Shown here one piece after another: positions 33,929-42,450 of a stretch of 57,297 nucleotides of DNA (within the stretch, counting starts at the first letter, position 1; each line of letters starts with the position of its first letter). The position numbers and the translations under genes were made by a program. The stretch is taken from positions 1-57,297 of the forward strand of contig JAKSPO010000011.1 of assembly GCA_024404675.1 (NCBI GenBank). The letters run 5' to 3'. The notes beneath the pieces were generated by a model that was not told the DNA's origin, did no database searches, and worked only from the letters and a program-made list of their open reading frames with translations. This DNA comes from Lachnospiraceae bacterium. GTDB taxonomy: Bacteria; Bacillota; Clostridia; Lachnospirales; Lachnospiraceae.

Positions 33929-36900
33929 TTAGTCTTCAATGGTACACTGTAAAAAGCTCATATCCTCCGGCTCATAGCCAAAATCCAGACGATCACCGGA
34001 AGCATTCCGAATGGTGAAGGCGGACTTTTCGAACTGGCCGCGGCCCTTCTTCGTCTTCGTTCCGAAGCCGAGAACCTCTGCGCCCTCGCAGTTCAGATTG
34101 ATCTCCGAGGAAAGCAGACGAATGTTGGCAACACCGTCTCTTGTGCCGATGCCGACACAGGTCTTCGCCTTAGAAATCATCTGCATCTCCATTCCATTTG
34201 CCCGAAGATCAAGCTGCTTGCCCGCAAGACAGCCGATACCGACCTGCAGATCGCCGCTGGAGGTGTAGTTCAGTTTCACACGGTTCATCTTAATATCGCA
34301 ATCTGCGGTCACGGAGCCAATTGCCGTCGCTCGATCCGCATTGGCCTCGATCTTCATCCGGGCATCCGAAATTTCAATCGGTACGACGCTGTTGCAGACG
34401 CCGATGCCGACGCCCTTCTCACCGCTGATTACTTCGTACAGATTCTTACATTGCTCAATGAAAAGTCCTGCCTGACTGTTGGAATATCCGCCGCCGATGC
34501 CGACACACTCCTTACCGTCGAGTCGGATGTTAATCTCACCGCCCATCGAAACGGTAATGCGACCGATCGTCTGCGTGGAGTCGCCGCCGATGCCGTAAGC
34601 CCGGTCGCCGTTTCCGTAAATCGTAAGCTTGCCTTCGCCCTTAATGGTAAGCCGCGAGCTTTCCGGTACACGAATACCCTTTCTGTTCAGAATATTGATG
34701 CCTTCAATCACAAGTGTTACATCACAGTTATTGCCAACCTCGATGCAGGCATGTCTCTGATAGGAATCAAGACTCACACGCTTCATATAGATTGTCGTCG
34801 TAACATTGTCCGGGATACGGATTAACGCATCGAGAGCAAATCTCGGGTTGCCGACAAGCGTCAGTTCTCTTCGGTTGACGATAAATTCCGTGTAGTGGTC
34901 CGAGGTTACAAGAGGCATCAGCATCAGCTCCTGCTCACGGTCCACAAGATAAGTCTTCTTCTGTCTGCTTTCGCCGTTCTGCATGTTAAGCGAAAGAATC
35001 TCCTCGCGGATGGATTTGTCGATCTCTTCGACAAATTCCTTCTGCGGTCTGGCGGTATAATAGCCCTGAATCAGATCTACGCCAAGGCGGATGACCATCT
35101 CCATCTCTTCCTTCGTTTCAACACCCTCCGCAAGGGAATGGAAGCCGTTCGTTCTGGCAAATTCTACGATGTTGGCTACAAAATACTGCTTCTTACTGTC
35201 CGTCTCGATGCCCGAAATCAGACAGCGATCGATCTTCACATAGTCAGGCATATAATTGAGAAGATTGGAAACGTTCGAATAACCGGTACCATAATCGTCG
35301 ATGGCGATGCGGAAACCGTTCTGCTCGCTTCTTTTTCGAATCGTCTCTAGCTGCTCCTGATTCGGCTCCGTCTGCTCCGTAAATTCAACAACCATATGTG
35401 CCGGAACACCCGGATACTCAAGGATAAATGCCTTATAATCCTTGTCCCTAAGCGTTGCCTTCGGAATACTGTTCACAAAAAGCTTTCTTTCGCTGAACAA
35501 ATTCTTATGGGAAAGCATAATCTTAGCCACATTGCGGAACGTAAGAAGCTCGATATCGTATAGTCTTCCCATAGCCTCCGCATGATTAAGAATCGTAAGC
35601 GGTGACATCGCTTCGTTCACCTCGGAGCGCATCAAAGCCTCGTAGGCGTATACCGAACCGGTCTTTGCATTCACAATCGGCTGAAAGCGATAAGTCAGGC
35701 GATTCTCGTCCAAAAGCGTACGAACCGCCTCGCGTTCCTCGGGATTGATCTCCTTCTTTTCAACCATCGCCTCGCTCGACAGTCCCTGCTTCATGTTCTT
35801 CTTCTTTGCGATGATTTCGTTCGTCAGGGTTTCAATCTGCTTTTCGTCTGTAATCTCCTCAGAAAGCGAGGTATAGACAACGTTGATGGTATACTGCTTT
35901 CCGCCGAATTCATTCACGGTTCTCAGACGGCTGTTCATCTCACGAATCGTGCTCTGCACATCGGGCTCTCTTTCGTAAATACCTGCTGCCAGAAACTCAT
36001 CGTTTCCAAGACGTGCGCAGGCATCCCGGTCGTTCATCGAATTGCCGATTATTTTTGCAAGGGTACGAAGCGCCTCATTACCCTCATCACGTCCGAACAT
36101 CTCATTGATGCTTGAGAGCCGGTTGATGTCAACGGCTACGATACGTAAGAAACGATGCTTCCCTTCCAGATGACGGTACTGCTGCTGCAGGGCGGAAAGG
36201 TAGCCTTTGTAATTGTATAGACCGGTCATGCCGTCACGCGTGGCATTTTCCGAATTGAAATCCATGAAAACAGTCTTCTGGCGCTGACACTCAAGAGAGG
36301 TCTCCAGGCGACGCATCCACTGCTGGAAGGAGCGGTTCAGGCCACAAACCTTGTCGCCGTAGCAGACCGCAACATAACCGAAGACACGATCCATAAAATG
36401 AACCGATGCGAAGTAAAATACGCGCGGATGGTCACACGGCTCGTAAAGGGCCGGCAACAGAGTACTTGTCGCAAAATACGTATCCATCGATACTTTTCGC
36501 TGCACGCTGTGGTTCAGGGCAAGCACCATACGGTCGGTGAAGCCTTTGTACTCTTCTGTTCTGTGCAGGGCAAACTCGTTTAAGCAGAGGTAGAAGGATT
36601 CGCACTCCTTCCCGAGGTAGCGCTCGTAATAATCCAGATGCCAAAGCCAGGTTTCCACACTGTCGGCACCGGCAATATCCTCTTCCATGAAGTTATAAGG
36701 CGAATCAAAGCTTCGATCCCTTGAAAGCAGCTGCTCGCGACGGATGCGGGAATAGTCGCCGAGGGCGTAGAATTCACAACCGCAGGTTGATTTCGGCACA
36801 AGACGGCACTCCGGCATATCGGTCTCAAGGGCGTATCTGTTCTCACCGAGGATGTCATTTACAAGGCTTCTTGCCGCATTGCGAGCCATCACGGTCGGAT

Positions 36901-37648
36901 CACGGAAAATCGTCGTACAGGTCGTACCGCCGATCGTATCGTCGATATCAAGCTGATAGCCGCAGATCATAATGTCTCGCGGCACCTGAATACCCTTTTC
37001 CTCAAAGGCGCAGATGAAGCCGGACACGGACTCGGTGTTGCCGCAGATGATAGCCTCCGGCAAGCCGCCGTCCTGTCTGAGCATTTCCTCAACGAGGAGG
37101 ATTTCGTTACCGACATGATAGTTGCCGTAATGAATGCTGTGGTCGGTGATAAAGATACGGTTACTGCGGAGGGCGTTCAGGAAATAATCCTCTAACTCCT
37201 TCTGCACGCCATTTCCCTCATCCTCGAGGGATATATACTCAATCCTGCTGGCATGATGTTCCTTTACAAGATGCTCAACAAGCATGGCGATGCCTTCCTC
37301 CTCACGAAAGGCAATCGTCGGGAAGTCATAATGCGGTCTTTCCAGACAGTAGACAGGCTTATGGTACTCCTCCTTCAGTCGCTTCAGAAAAGCCTCCTGC
37401 TCCTTCGGCATCTGGAAGGTGTCCGGGTACACGATAAAGCCGTCGAACATATCCAGTTCGATCAGATTGTAGATAGCACTTTCTCCCTCGATATACTTGG
37501 CTGGCATACCGGCAAGCGCGGTTGTCGTAAAGATGCACACATCGCAATTCATCGAAAGCAGTTCACGCTGCAGCTCCCGCGACGCATGTCTGTAGAACTG
37601 TTTGTGACTCTCCGATAGAATGATGCCCACAAGCTTTCGCTTATCCAT
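33929..37648 (-). CDS. LacI-type sensor / GGDEF / EAL / beta-helix multidomain protein
   Basis: 1239 residues, no signal peptide or membrane helix, so cytoplasmic. Residues 1-295 form a LacI/periplasmic-binding-like sensor (KLVGIILSES..., DGFIVYP, IMICGYQLDIDD) without the HTH. Residues 300-460 are a helical, perhaps GAF-like, linker. GGDEF spans about 465-620 with signature GNDEF (548-552), where the second Gly is Asn, so cyclase activity is doubtful. EAL spans about 650-885 with Glu 670, Asn 726, Glu 755, Asp 784/785, Lys 805 and Glu 841 all in place, so c-di-GMP hydrolysis is likely. Residues 920-1239 are beta-helix-like repeats (AYGIGGD, CVGIGGGYSN, GVGIGVCNS, VGIGTRDG), normally an extracellular feature. 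GGAG precedes the ATG by 8 nt. Confidence 0.88.
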   Translation of the reverse strand: MDKRKLVGIILSESHKQFYRHASRELQRELLSMNCDVCIFTTTALAGMPAKYIEGESAIYNLIELDMFDGFIVYPDTFQMPKEQEAFLKRLKEEYHKPVYCLERPHYDFPTIAFREEEGIAMLVEHLVKEHHASRIEYISLEDEGNGVQKELEDYFLNALRSNRIFITDHSIHYGNYHVGNEILLVEEMLRQDGGLPEAIICGNTESVSGFICAFEEKGIQVPRDIMICGYQLDIDDTIGGTTCTTIFRDPTVMARNAARSLVNDILGENRYALETDMPECRLVPKSTCGCEFYALGDYSRIRREQLLSRDRSFDSPYNFMEEDIAGADSVETWLWHLDYYERYLGKECESFYLCLNEFALHRTEEYKGFTDRMVLALNHSVQRKVSMDTYFATSTLLPALYEPCDHPRVFYFASVHFMDRVFGYVAVCYGDKVCGLNRSFQQWMRRLETSLECQRQKTVFMDFNSENATRDGMTGLYNYKGYLSALQQQYRHLEGKHRFLRIVAVDINRLSSINEMFGRDEGNEALRTLAKIIGNSMNDRDACARLGNDEFLAAGIYEREPDVQSTIREMNSRLRTVNEFGGKQYTINVVYTSLSEEITDEKQIETLTNEIIAKKKNMKQGLSSEAMVEKKEINPEEREAVRTLLDENRLTYRFQPIVNAKTGSVYAYEALMRSEVNEAMSPLTILNHAEAMGRLYDIELLTFRNVAKIMLSHKNLFSERKLFVNSIPKATLRDKDYKAFILEYPGVPAHMVVEFTEQTEPNQEQLETIRKRSEQNGFRIAIDDYGTGYSNVSNLLNYMPDYVKIDRCLISGIETDSKKQYFVANIVEFARTNGFHSLAEGVETKEEMEMVIRLGVDLIQGYYTARPQKEFVEEIDKSIREEILSLNMQNGESRQKKTYLVDREQELMLMPLVTSDHYTEFIVNRRELTLVGNPRFALDALIRIPDNVTTTIYMKRVSLDSYQRHACIEVGNNCDVTLVIEGINILNRKGIRVPESSRLTIKGEGKLTIYGNGDRAYGIGGDSTQTIGRITVSMGGEINIRLDGKECVGIGGGYSNSQAGLFIEQCKNLYEVISGEKGVGIGVCNSVVPIEISDARMKIEANADRATAIGSVTADCDIKMNRVKLNYTSSGDLQVGIGCLAGKQLDLRANGMEMQMISKAKTCVGIGTRDGVANIRLLSSEINLNCEGAEVLGFGTKTKKGRGQFEKSAFTIRNASGDRLDFGYEPEDMSFLQCTIED

Positions 37649-37675
37649 ATTCTTTTCTCCTCTTTATTCTGCTGA

Positions 37676-37750
37676 GCCCTTGGGGACGGGGTTATGGGCT
37701 CACCCAAGGCCGGTGACGAATGGTCCCTTGGGGACGGGGTTACGGGCTCA
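37676..37750 (+). repeat. REP-like repeat pair 1
   Basis: Two copies of the unit CTTGGGGACGGGGTTA-y-GGGCTCA (to 37702, and 37722-37750 with leading GGTCC). The 19-bp linker ends GGTGACGAAT and nearly matches that of the pair at 38.95 kb. The core GTCCC-TTG-GGGAC is a dyad. The pair lies directly upstream of the 1239-residue protein gene. Confidence 0.85.
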
Positions 37751-37835
37751 TTTTCACTTTCGAAGCAACAACGCTTCGACAAATTCTGCTTCGACGCTTT
37801 CTACAAAGCAAAAGAACCCCATGAATACATCCTAC

Positions 37836-37872
37836 CACAAGAACCTTAAAATAGCATAGCTATTTTCTTGTG
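37836..37872 (-). terminator. Hairpin downstream of the polysaccharide deacetylase gene
   Basis: AAAATAGC/GCTATTTT with a 3-nt loop, enclosed by CACAAG/CTTGTG, 66 bp after the stop. It is probably a terminator; the U-tract is part of the stem, so confidence is moderate. Confidence 0.5.
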
Positions 37873-37938
37873 TTAATCGTGCAAAAATCAAAGGGTTCTT
37901 CAAAAATGCATAGTAATGACAGAATGGCTGACATTTGC

Positions 37939-38871
37939 CTACCGCTTCTCCCACTTGGAGTACTTGTGACCGGGGCGAAGTTCGTCACCAATCAGCTCAG
38001 AAACAGTAACAAATACATAGCCTTCCTTCGAAAGCTCATCAATCGCAAGACAGAAGGCATCATAGCTGTTGTTGTAAATTTCGTGCATCAGGATGATACT
38101 TCCGTCACGTGCATTTCTCATGATATTGTTGTAAATGGTGCGCACATTCTCGGCGCGCTCCTCCTCGGTCCGGTTGCCCTTAAACTTCCAGTCGTTGGAA
38201 TCGACCGACCAAAGAATTGTCGCATAGTTAATATCCGTCACCTGCTTATCGGTGAAATTACCGCCCGGCGGACGGAACTGCGTCGGACGCTTGCCGGTAA
38301 CCTCCTCGATTATCGAAGCCGTTTTGGAAAGCTCTCCCTCCAAAAGATTCGGATTCTGGTCAAAATAGTAATCATGCGTCCAGGCATGAATCTCAATTTC
38401 CATTCCAAGCTCAGACGCACGCCTAAGCTCCAGACGGTTCTCGTCATTGACACGGTTGCCGACGATGAACCAGGTACCTTTGCCGCCGTACTGTGCGAGC
38501 TTCTCGGCAAACTTAATCGTCAGCCCGTTGTAGGCGGGACCGTCGTCGAAGGTAAATGCCACACGCTTTACGCCTACCGGAACAGGGGACGGCGTCGGGG
38601 TGAAGGTCGGTGCCGGAGACGGACTCGGGGTCGGGCTCGCAGAAGGTTTCGGGGTATCTACCGCATTCCAGTCTACAGGGCCGTCGGTAGCCGGCGGTGT
38701 ATCCTTCAGATGCTCATTAATAATCATAATGAGAGAAATCATCATCAATATAATTGCAACGCAGAAAAGCCCGGCAAGCGCACGATTAATCATCACCTTA
38801 CGGCGACGACGCTTCTTAGCTGCCCGCATTCGCTCGGCTTTACGCATCTTTTGTATCTCTTCAGCGGTCAT
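37939..38871 (-). CDS. Polysaccharide (peptidoglycan) deacetylase, membrane-anchored
   Basis: 310 residues. A very basic N-terminus (KKRRRRK) precedes a membrane helix (GLFCVAIILMMISLIMII). A long Pro/Ser/Thr linker (SPTPSPSPAPTFTPTPSP) follows, then the NodB homology domain. Motif 1 is TFDDGP (catalytic base and metal Asp), motif 2 is HAWTH, motif 3 is RPPGG, and motifs 4/5 are around VDSNDW and ILMHE. The domain faces outward and probably deacetylates GlcNAc or MurNAc in peptidoglycan, giving lysozyme resistance in relatives; the substrate is inferred. GAGGTGG lies 7 nt before the ATG. Confidence 0.92.
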   Translation of the reverse strand: MTAEEIQKMRKAERMRAAKKRRRRKVMINRALAGLFCVAIILMMISLIMIINEHLKDTPPATDGPVDWNAVDTPKPSASPTPSPSPAPTFTPTPSPVPVGVKRVAFTFDDGPAYNGLTIKFAEKLAQYGGKGTWFIVGNRVNDENRLELRRASELGMEIEIHAWTHDYYFDQNPNLLEGELSKTASIIEEVTGKRPTQFRPPGGNFTDKQVTDINYATILWSVDSNDWKFKGNRTEEERAENVRTIYNNIMRNARDGSIILMHEIYNNSYDAFCLAIDELSKEGYVFVTVSELIGDELRPGHKYSKWEKR

Positions 38872-38939
38872 GTAAAATCCACCTCACACAGCAAAATAAA
38901 AAAGTCACCCACGATATGGAAGTGACAGAAAATTTTGAA

Positions 38940-39013
38940 CTCTTGGGGACGGGGTTACGGGCTCAAAAAAGGCCAGTGACGAATGGTCCCTTGGGGACGG
39001 GGTTACGGGCTCA
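38940..39013 (+). repeat. REP-like repeat pair 2
   Basis: Copies at 38940-38964 and 38985-39013, each ending GGTTACGGGCTCA and followed by an A run. They are joined by a linker ending GGCCAGTGACGAAT. Same orientation and internal organisation as the pair at 37.7 kb, which suggests that the pair is the mobile or amplified unit. It lies between the deacetylase gene and tRNA-Gly. Confidence 0.85.
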
Positions 39014-39056
39014 AAAAAAGAACCGCACGCACCCTCCTAAACTACCTTACGGTGTA

Positions 39057-39127
39057 AGCAGGCAACGGGAATCGAACCCGCCTCCTCAGCTTGGGAAGCT
39101 GATATACTACCGATGTACTATGCCTGC
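39057..39127 (-). tRNA. tRNA-Gly (anticodon CCC)
   Basis: A 71-nt cloverleaf. The acceptor stem is GCAGGCA/TGCCTGC with discriminator T. The anticodon stem TCAGC/GCTGA carries loop TTCCCAA (anticodon CCC), and the T arm is GCGGG-TTCGATT-CCCGT. CCA is not encoded. It reads GGG codons. Confidence 0.96.
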
Positions 39128-39135
39128 AAGAAAAG

Positions 39136-39165
39136 CAACTGCCTATTTATTATAATAGGCAGTTG
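39136..39165 (-). terminator. Terminator of the aldo/keto reductase gene
   Basis: Perfect 11-bp stem CAACTGCCTAT/ATAGGCAGTTG with an 8-nt loop, then CTTTTC on the minus strand. Confidence 0.8.
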
Positions 39166-39177
39166 TGAAAAAAACAA
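39149..39177 (-). promoter_or_regulatory. Candidate tRNA-Gly promoter in the terminator loop
   Basis: Minus-strand TTGTTT (39177-39172), 17 bp, TATAAT (39154-39149). The -10 occupies the loop of the upstream terminator, and the tRNA starts 21 nt downstream. Confidence 0.5.
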
Positions 39178-39222
39178 GACCAAAATCGAAAACCGGCATT
39201 TACCGATAATTATCCGCAAAAA

Positions 39223-40344
39223 CTACAGGTTTCCAAGCTCCTCGGAAAGCATGCGAAGGTGCTCAATGATCGGCAGATGCTGCGGGCAAGCCTCCTCGCA
39301 GGCACCACACTCAAGACAGTTGTTCGCTCTGCTCGAATCGTTCAAGTCGTGGCCGTACTGCCATTTGGCGCTTCCTGCGTTCTCATACATACCGTAGTTG
39401 TTCCAGATACTGAAGTTGCGCGGGATATCCACACCGTTCGGGCAAGGCATGCAGTAGCGACAGCCGGTGCAGCCATTTCTAACACGTGCACGAATAGCCT
39501 CCGCGGTTGCCTCAACAGCCTTCTCCTCTTCCTCGCTGAGCGGCTCGAAACCGGTAAATGTGTTCAGGTTGTCCGCAAGTTGCTCCTCATTCGACATACC
39601 GGAAAGAATCACGTGAACAATCGGACGACTTCCAACGAAACGAAGTGCCCAGGATGCAGCGGACACATCGGGACGAATCGCACGAAGTCCGGTCATAACG
39701 GCATCCGGAAGCGAAGCAAGCGTACCGCCCTTGATCGGCTCCATCAGAATTACCGGAATTCCCTTCTCAATGCAGATGTCCATACCGCGCTCGCCGGCCT
39801 GGTAATCACGGTCCATATAATTGTACTGAATCTGGCAGAAATCCCAGTCATGATAATGAATAATCTCTTCAAATACGTCAAATGCGTCGTGGAAGGAAAA
39901 GCCCAGATAACGAATCTTACCGGCAGCCTTCATCTCCTCGAGATACTCCACAACGCCGTAGGAAACCATCTCACGGAAGGAGTTCCGGTTCAGCGCATGA
40001 AGCAAATAGAAGTCGATGTAATCCTTCTGCAGTCTCTCAAGCTGATAGTCCAGAAGACGCTTAGCATCGTCAAGGCAATGAACCTCCCAGCAGGGAAGCT
40101 TGGTTGCCAGATAATAGGTGCTGCGGTCGTATTTCTTCAAAATCTCGCCGACAACAAGCTCGGATTCGCCGCCGTGATACGGATAAGCCGTGTCAAAGTA
40201 GTTCACACCCGCCTTGTATGCGGTATCGATCATGGCTGCGGTACGCTCGCGGTCAATCTTCCCGTCCTTTACCGGCAGGCGCATACAGCCAAAGCCAAGA
40301 AGCGAGGTGTCAATGCCAAGCTTCTTCATTCTACGTTTCTCCAT
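39223..40344 (-). CDS. Aldo/keto reductase with C-terminal 4Fe-4S domain
   Basis: 373 residues. The (beta/alpha)8 reductase domain begins LGFGCMRLPVKDGKID. Active-site residues are the Asp/Tyr of YFDTAYPYHGGESE, Lys of TKLPCW and His of LLHALN. The C-terminal 90 residues carry two cysteine clusters, CTGCRYCMPCPNGVDIP and CLECGACEEACP, as in the ferredoxin-like tail of this clostridial family. It probably reduces a carbonyl compound with electrons linked to Fe-S clusters; the substrate is unknown. AGGAGGT lies 9 nt before the ATG at 40344. It follows degV by 52 bp in the same transcript. Confidence 0.92.
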   Translation of the reverse strand: MEKRRMKKLGIDTSLLGFGCMRLPVKDGKIDRERTAAMIDTAYKAGVNYFDTAYPYHGGESELVVGEILKKYDRSTYYLATKLPCWEVHCLDDAKRLLDYQLERLQKDYIDFYLLHALNRNSFREMVSYGVVEYLEEMKAAGKIRYLGFSFHDAFDVFEEIIHYHDWDFCQIQYNYMDRDYQAGERGMDICIEKGIPVILMEPIKGGTLASLPDAVMTGLRAIRPDVSAASWALRFVGSRPIVHVILSGMSNEEQLADNLNTFTGFEPLSEEEEKAVEATAEAIRARVRNGCTGCRYCMPCPNGVDIPRNFSIWNNYGMYENAGSAKWQYGHDLNDSSRANNCLECGACEEACPQHLPIIEHLRMLSEELGNL

Positions 40345-40396
40345 AAACAAATACCTCCTTATATTCGCGCACTAAAGAATGTTCTTTATTAAGCTC

Positions 40397-41242
40397 CTAT
40401 TCCAAACAGAACAGAAGCCCCAACGTACCCGGTCCGCAGTGACTCGAAATAACGGAGCCGGCTTCCGCAATATAAATATTCTCGAACAGATCGAGAGATT
40501 TTACATAATTATAGATTTCCTGAACGATCGCGTCATCAGTTGTATGGGTGATGAAAATGCGATCCTTTCTCGCCATACGAAGTCTGGGTTCAAGGTCCTT
40601 TGCATAATCCTTAAGCACCTTGGCGATCTTGCCGCGGTATTTCTTCTCAACGCCCATCTTGCCGTCCTTTACGGCAATCATCGGCTTCAGCATCAGTGCC
40701 GCACCAAGAAGTGCCGCAACACCGGAGCAGCGTCCTCCTCTGTGAAGATACGTAAGCGTATCGATGCAGAAGGACGAGCAGACCTTCTCGCGCTCCGCTT
40801 CAATAATGGCTACGATCTCCTCTGCGCTTTTCCCTTCCTTCACAAGGTCTGCTGCACGAAGGATCTGCAAAGCGATACCAGTGCTCAGGTTCATGGAATT
40901 GATTACATGAATCCGGTCAAACTCAATCTCCTGCGCCGCAAGACGAACCGTCTGCGCGGTGCCGGAAAATGCTTCCGAAATACAGAAGCAGATAACCTCA
41001 TCGCCCGCATCCTTATAGGGCTTCAGAATGTCCATTACAAGTCCCATATCGGGCGTTGCGGTCTTCGGCGTTGATTTTGCTTCTGCCGCCCAGGCAAAGA
41101 TATCCTTCGGTGTGATGTTCACACCGTCACGATAGGTCTTGTCACCCATTATAACATTTAAGGGAATCAGCGTAATATCATATTCCGCCGCAAGCTTCTT
41201 TCCGATATCACAAGTACTGTCTGCAATAATTTTAATAGCCAT
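40397..41242 (-). CDS. DegV family fatty-acid-binding protein
   Basis: 281 residues. The N-terminus IKIIADSTCDIGKKLAAEYDITLIPL is characteristic, as are SEAFSGTAQTVRLAA, a lipid-binding Ser segment (NSMNLSTGIALQ) and HRGGRCSGVAALLGAALMLKPMI. FakB-like members present fatty acids to the kinase FakA for phospholipid synthesis; whether this copy does so is inference, as no fakA is nearby. GGTGGG precedes the ATG by 9 nt. First of a two-gene unit with the aldo/keto reductase. Confidence 0.92.
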   Translation of the reverse strand: MAIKIIADSTCDIGKKLAAEYDITLIPLNVIMGDKTYRDGVNITPKDIFAWAAEAKSTPKTATPDMGLVMDILKPYKDAGDEVICFCISEAFSGTAQTVRLAAQEIEFDRIHVINSMNLSTGIALQILRAADLVKEGKSAEEIVAIIEAEREKVCSSFCIDTLTYLHRGGRCSGVAALLGAALMLKPMIAVKDGKMGVEKKYRGKIAKVLKDYAKDLEPRLRMARKDRIFITHTTDDAIVQEIYNYVKSLDLFENIYIAEAGSVISSHCGPGTLGLLFCLE

Positions 41243-41609
41243 TTCAAATAACCCACCTTTTTAATATGTCATTCTCCCCTTCGGGAGTCTCATCGTCGCC
41301 AAGCCGTGAGGCCAGGCGCACATTTGCCGAAGTCCGAACCCAAACCAGACTAATCGACAATTCATCGTTGATTATACTGTCTTTCATTTGCCCCGTCAAT
41401 GTAGAATGCTGTGAAAATACTTCAACAATTGCTGAAAAATACACAATACGACAGCTTTTCGCAGCATTCTGCCGTCTGTAACGACGCCCTTCTTTACGTA
41501 CAAAGTGTATGCACAAGCATCGGAAAATGCTTTTCTTTTTCGCATTGGCGTGATAAAATTAGTTTAGCACATCCCGCTATGCGGGGAATATATAAAGGAG
41601 GGTAACTTT
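41243..41609. other. Divergent intergenic region degV / aqpZ
   Basis: It holds the degV promoter, a CTCCC/GGGGAG hairpin in the degV leader near 41272-41287, and a candidate aquaporin promoter with extended -10 TGATAAAAT at 41551-41559. A CCCGC/GCGGG hairpin lies between this -10 and the aqpZ ribosome site. Open frames here lack ribosome sites and family resemblance. Confidence 0.6.
41371..41399 (-). promoter_or_regulatory. Promoter of degV-aldo/keto reductase
   Basis: Minus-strand TTGACG (41399-41394), 17 bp, perfect TATAAT (41376-41371); leader about 120 nt. Confidence 0.8.
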
Positions 41610-42302
41610 ATGAAGAAGTACCTTGCCGAATTCATCGGCACACTTGTTCTGGTTCTGCTCGGATGCGGCACCGCGATGCTCGTCGGCTGTGACGCGGTAA
41701 ATGGCGGCGGCTATGTTCTTACCGCTTTCGCATTCGGTCTTGTCATCATCGCTATGGCTTATTCCATCGGCAATATTTCCGGTTGTCATATCAACCCGGC
41801 CGTATCCCTTGGCGTATGCATCTCGGGCGGCATGAAGGTTAAGGAAATGATCTGCTACTGGATTGCCCAGTGTCTCGGTGCATTTGCTGGCGCAGGCCTT
41901 CTGGCTGCTATTTTCGAGGGCGCAGGCATTAAGGATATGACCGGCGGCTACGGCACAAACGGCCTTGCCGGCGTCAATGATTCCATCATGGTCGGCCTTC
42001 TGGTTGAGTGCCTTTTAACCTTCGTTTTCGTTACTGCAATTCTTGGTGTTACCTCTAAGAAGGCTAACCACGGCTCCTTCGCAGGTGTTGTCATCGGCTT
42101 CACCCTTGTTCTGGTACACATTCTTGGCATCGGTCTCACCGGCACCTCCGTTAACCCGGCTCGTTCCCTTGGTCCCGCTATCGTAAATGCTATCGTTAAC
42201 AACGGCGACGCGCTGAAGGTTGTATGGGTATTCTGGGTTGGACCTCTTGCAGGCGCTGCAATTGCTGCACTTGTTTATAAGTTCCTTGAGAGCGAGAAAT
42301 AA
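41610..42302 (+). CDS. aqpZ: Aquaporin (MIP family, AqpZ-like)
   Basis: A six-helix water channel in the cytoplasmic membrane, 230 residues. The two half-helix motifs are GCHINPAVSLG (about residue 60) and TSVNPARSLGPA (about 180). The His in LVHILGIGLTGT and Arg after the second NPA fit the narrow aromatic/arginine filter of water-selective AqpZ rather than GlpF. AAGGAGG precedes the ATG. It is monocistronic with a strong terminator; no glycerol genes adjoin. Confidence 0.94.
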   Translation: MKKYLAEFIGTLVLVLLGCGTAMLVGCDAVNGGGYVLTAFAFGLVIIAMAYSIGNISGCHINPAVSLGVCISGGMKVKEMICYWIAQCLGAFAGAGLLAAIFEGAGIKDMTGGYGTNGLAGVNDSIMVGLLVECLLTFVFVTAILGVTSKKANHGSFAGVVIGFTLVLVHILGIGLTGTSVNPARSLGPAIVNAIVNNGDALKVVWVFWVGPLAGAAIAALVYKFLESEK

Positions 42303-42337
42303 GCCGAATTTCTGCTTGCCAACAGAACTAACGATTA

Positions 42338-42372
42338 AAAGGAGAAGTCAAATGCGACTTCTCCTTTTTTCT
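42338..42372 (+). terminator. Terminator of aqpZ
   Basis: Perfect 13-bp stem AAAAGGAGAAGTC/GACTTCTCCTTTT with a 6-nt loop and further T residues. Confidence 0.92.
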
Positions 42373-42385
42373 TGTTCCTTATTTT

Positions 42386-42450
42386 TGAGCCCCTAACCCC
42401 GTCCCCAGGGACCACTATTTTGAGCCCGTAACCCCGTCCCCAAGGGACCA
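42386..42450 (-). repeat. REP-like repeat pair 3, entering a coding sequence
   Basis: Copies at 42386-42413 and 42421-42450. On the minus strand each reads GGTCCC(TT)GGGGACGGGGTTA followed by c/g GGGCTCA. The upstream copy encodes the last residues and leads into the stop codon of the small membrane protein gene ending at 42415. Confidence 0.85.

Noticed and set aside
41244-41516. 90-codon minus-strand frame upstream of degV
   Set aside because: It covers the degV promoter and leader, and lacks a ribosome site and recognisable features.
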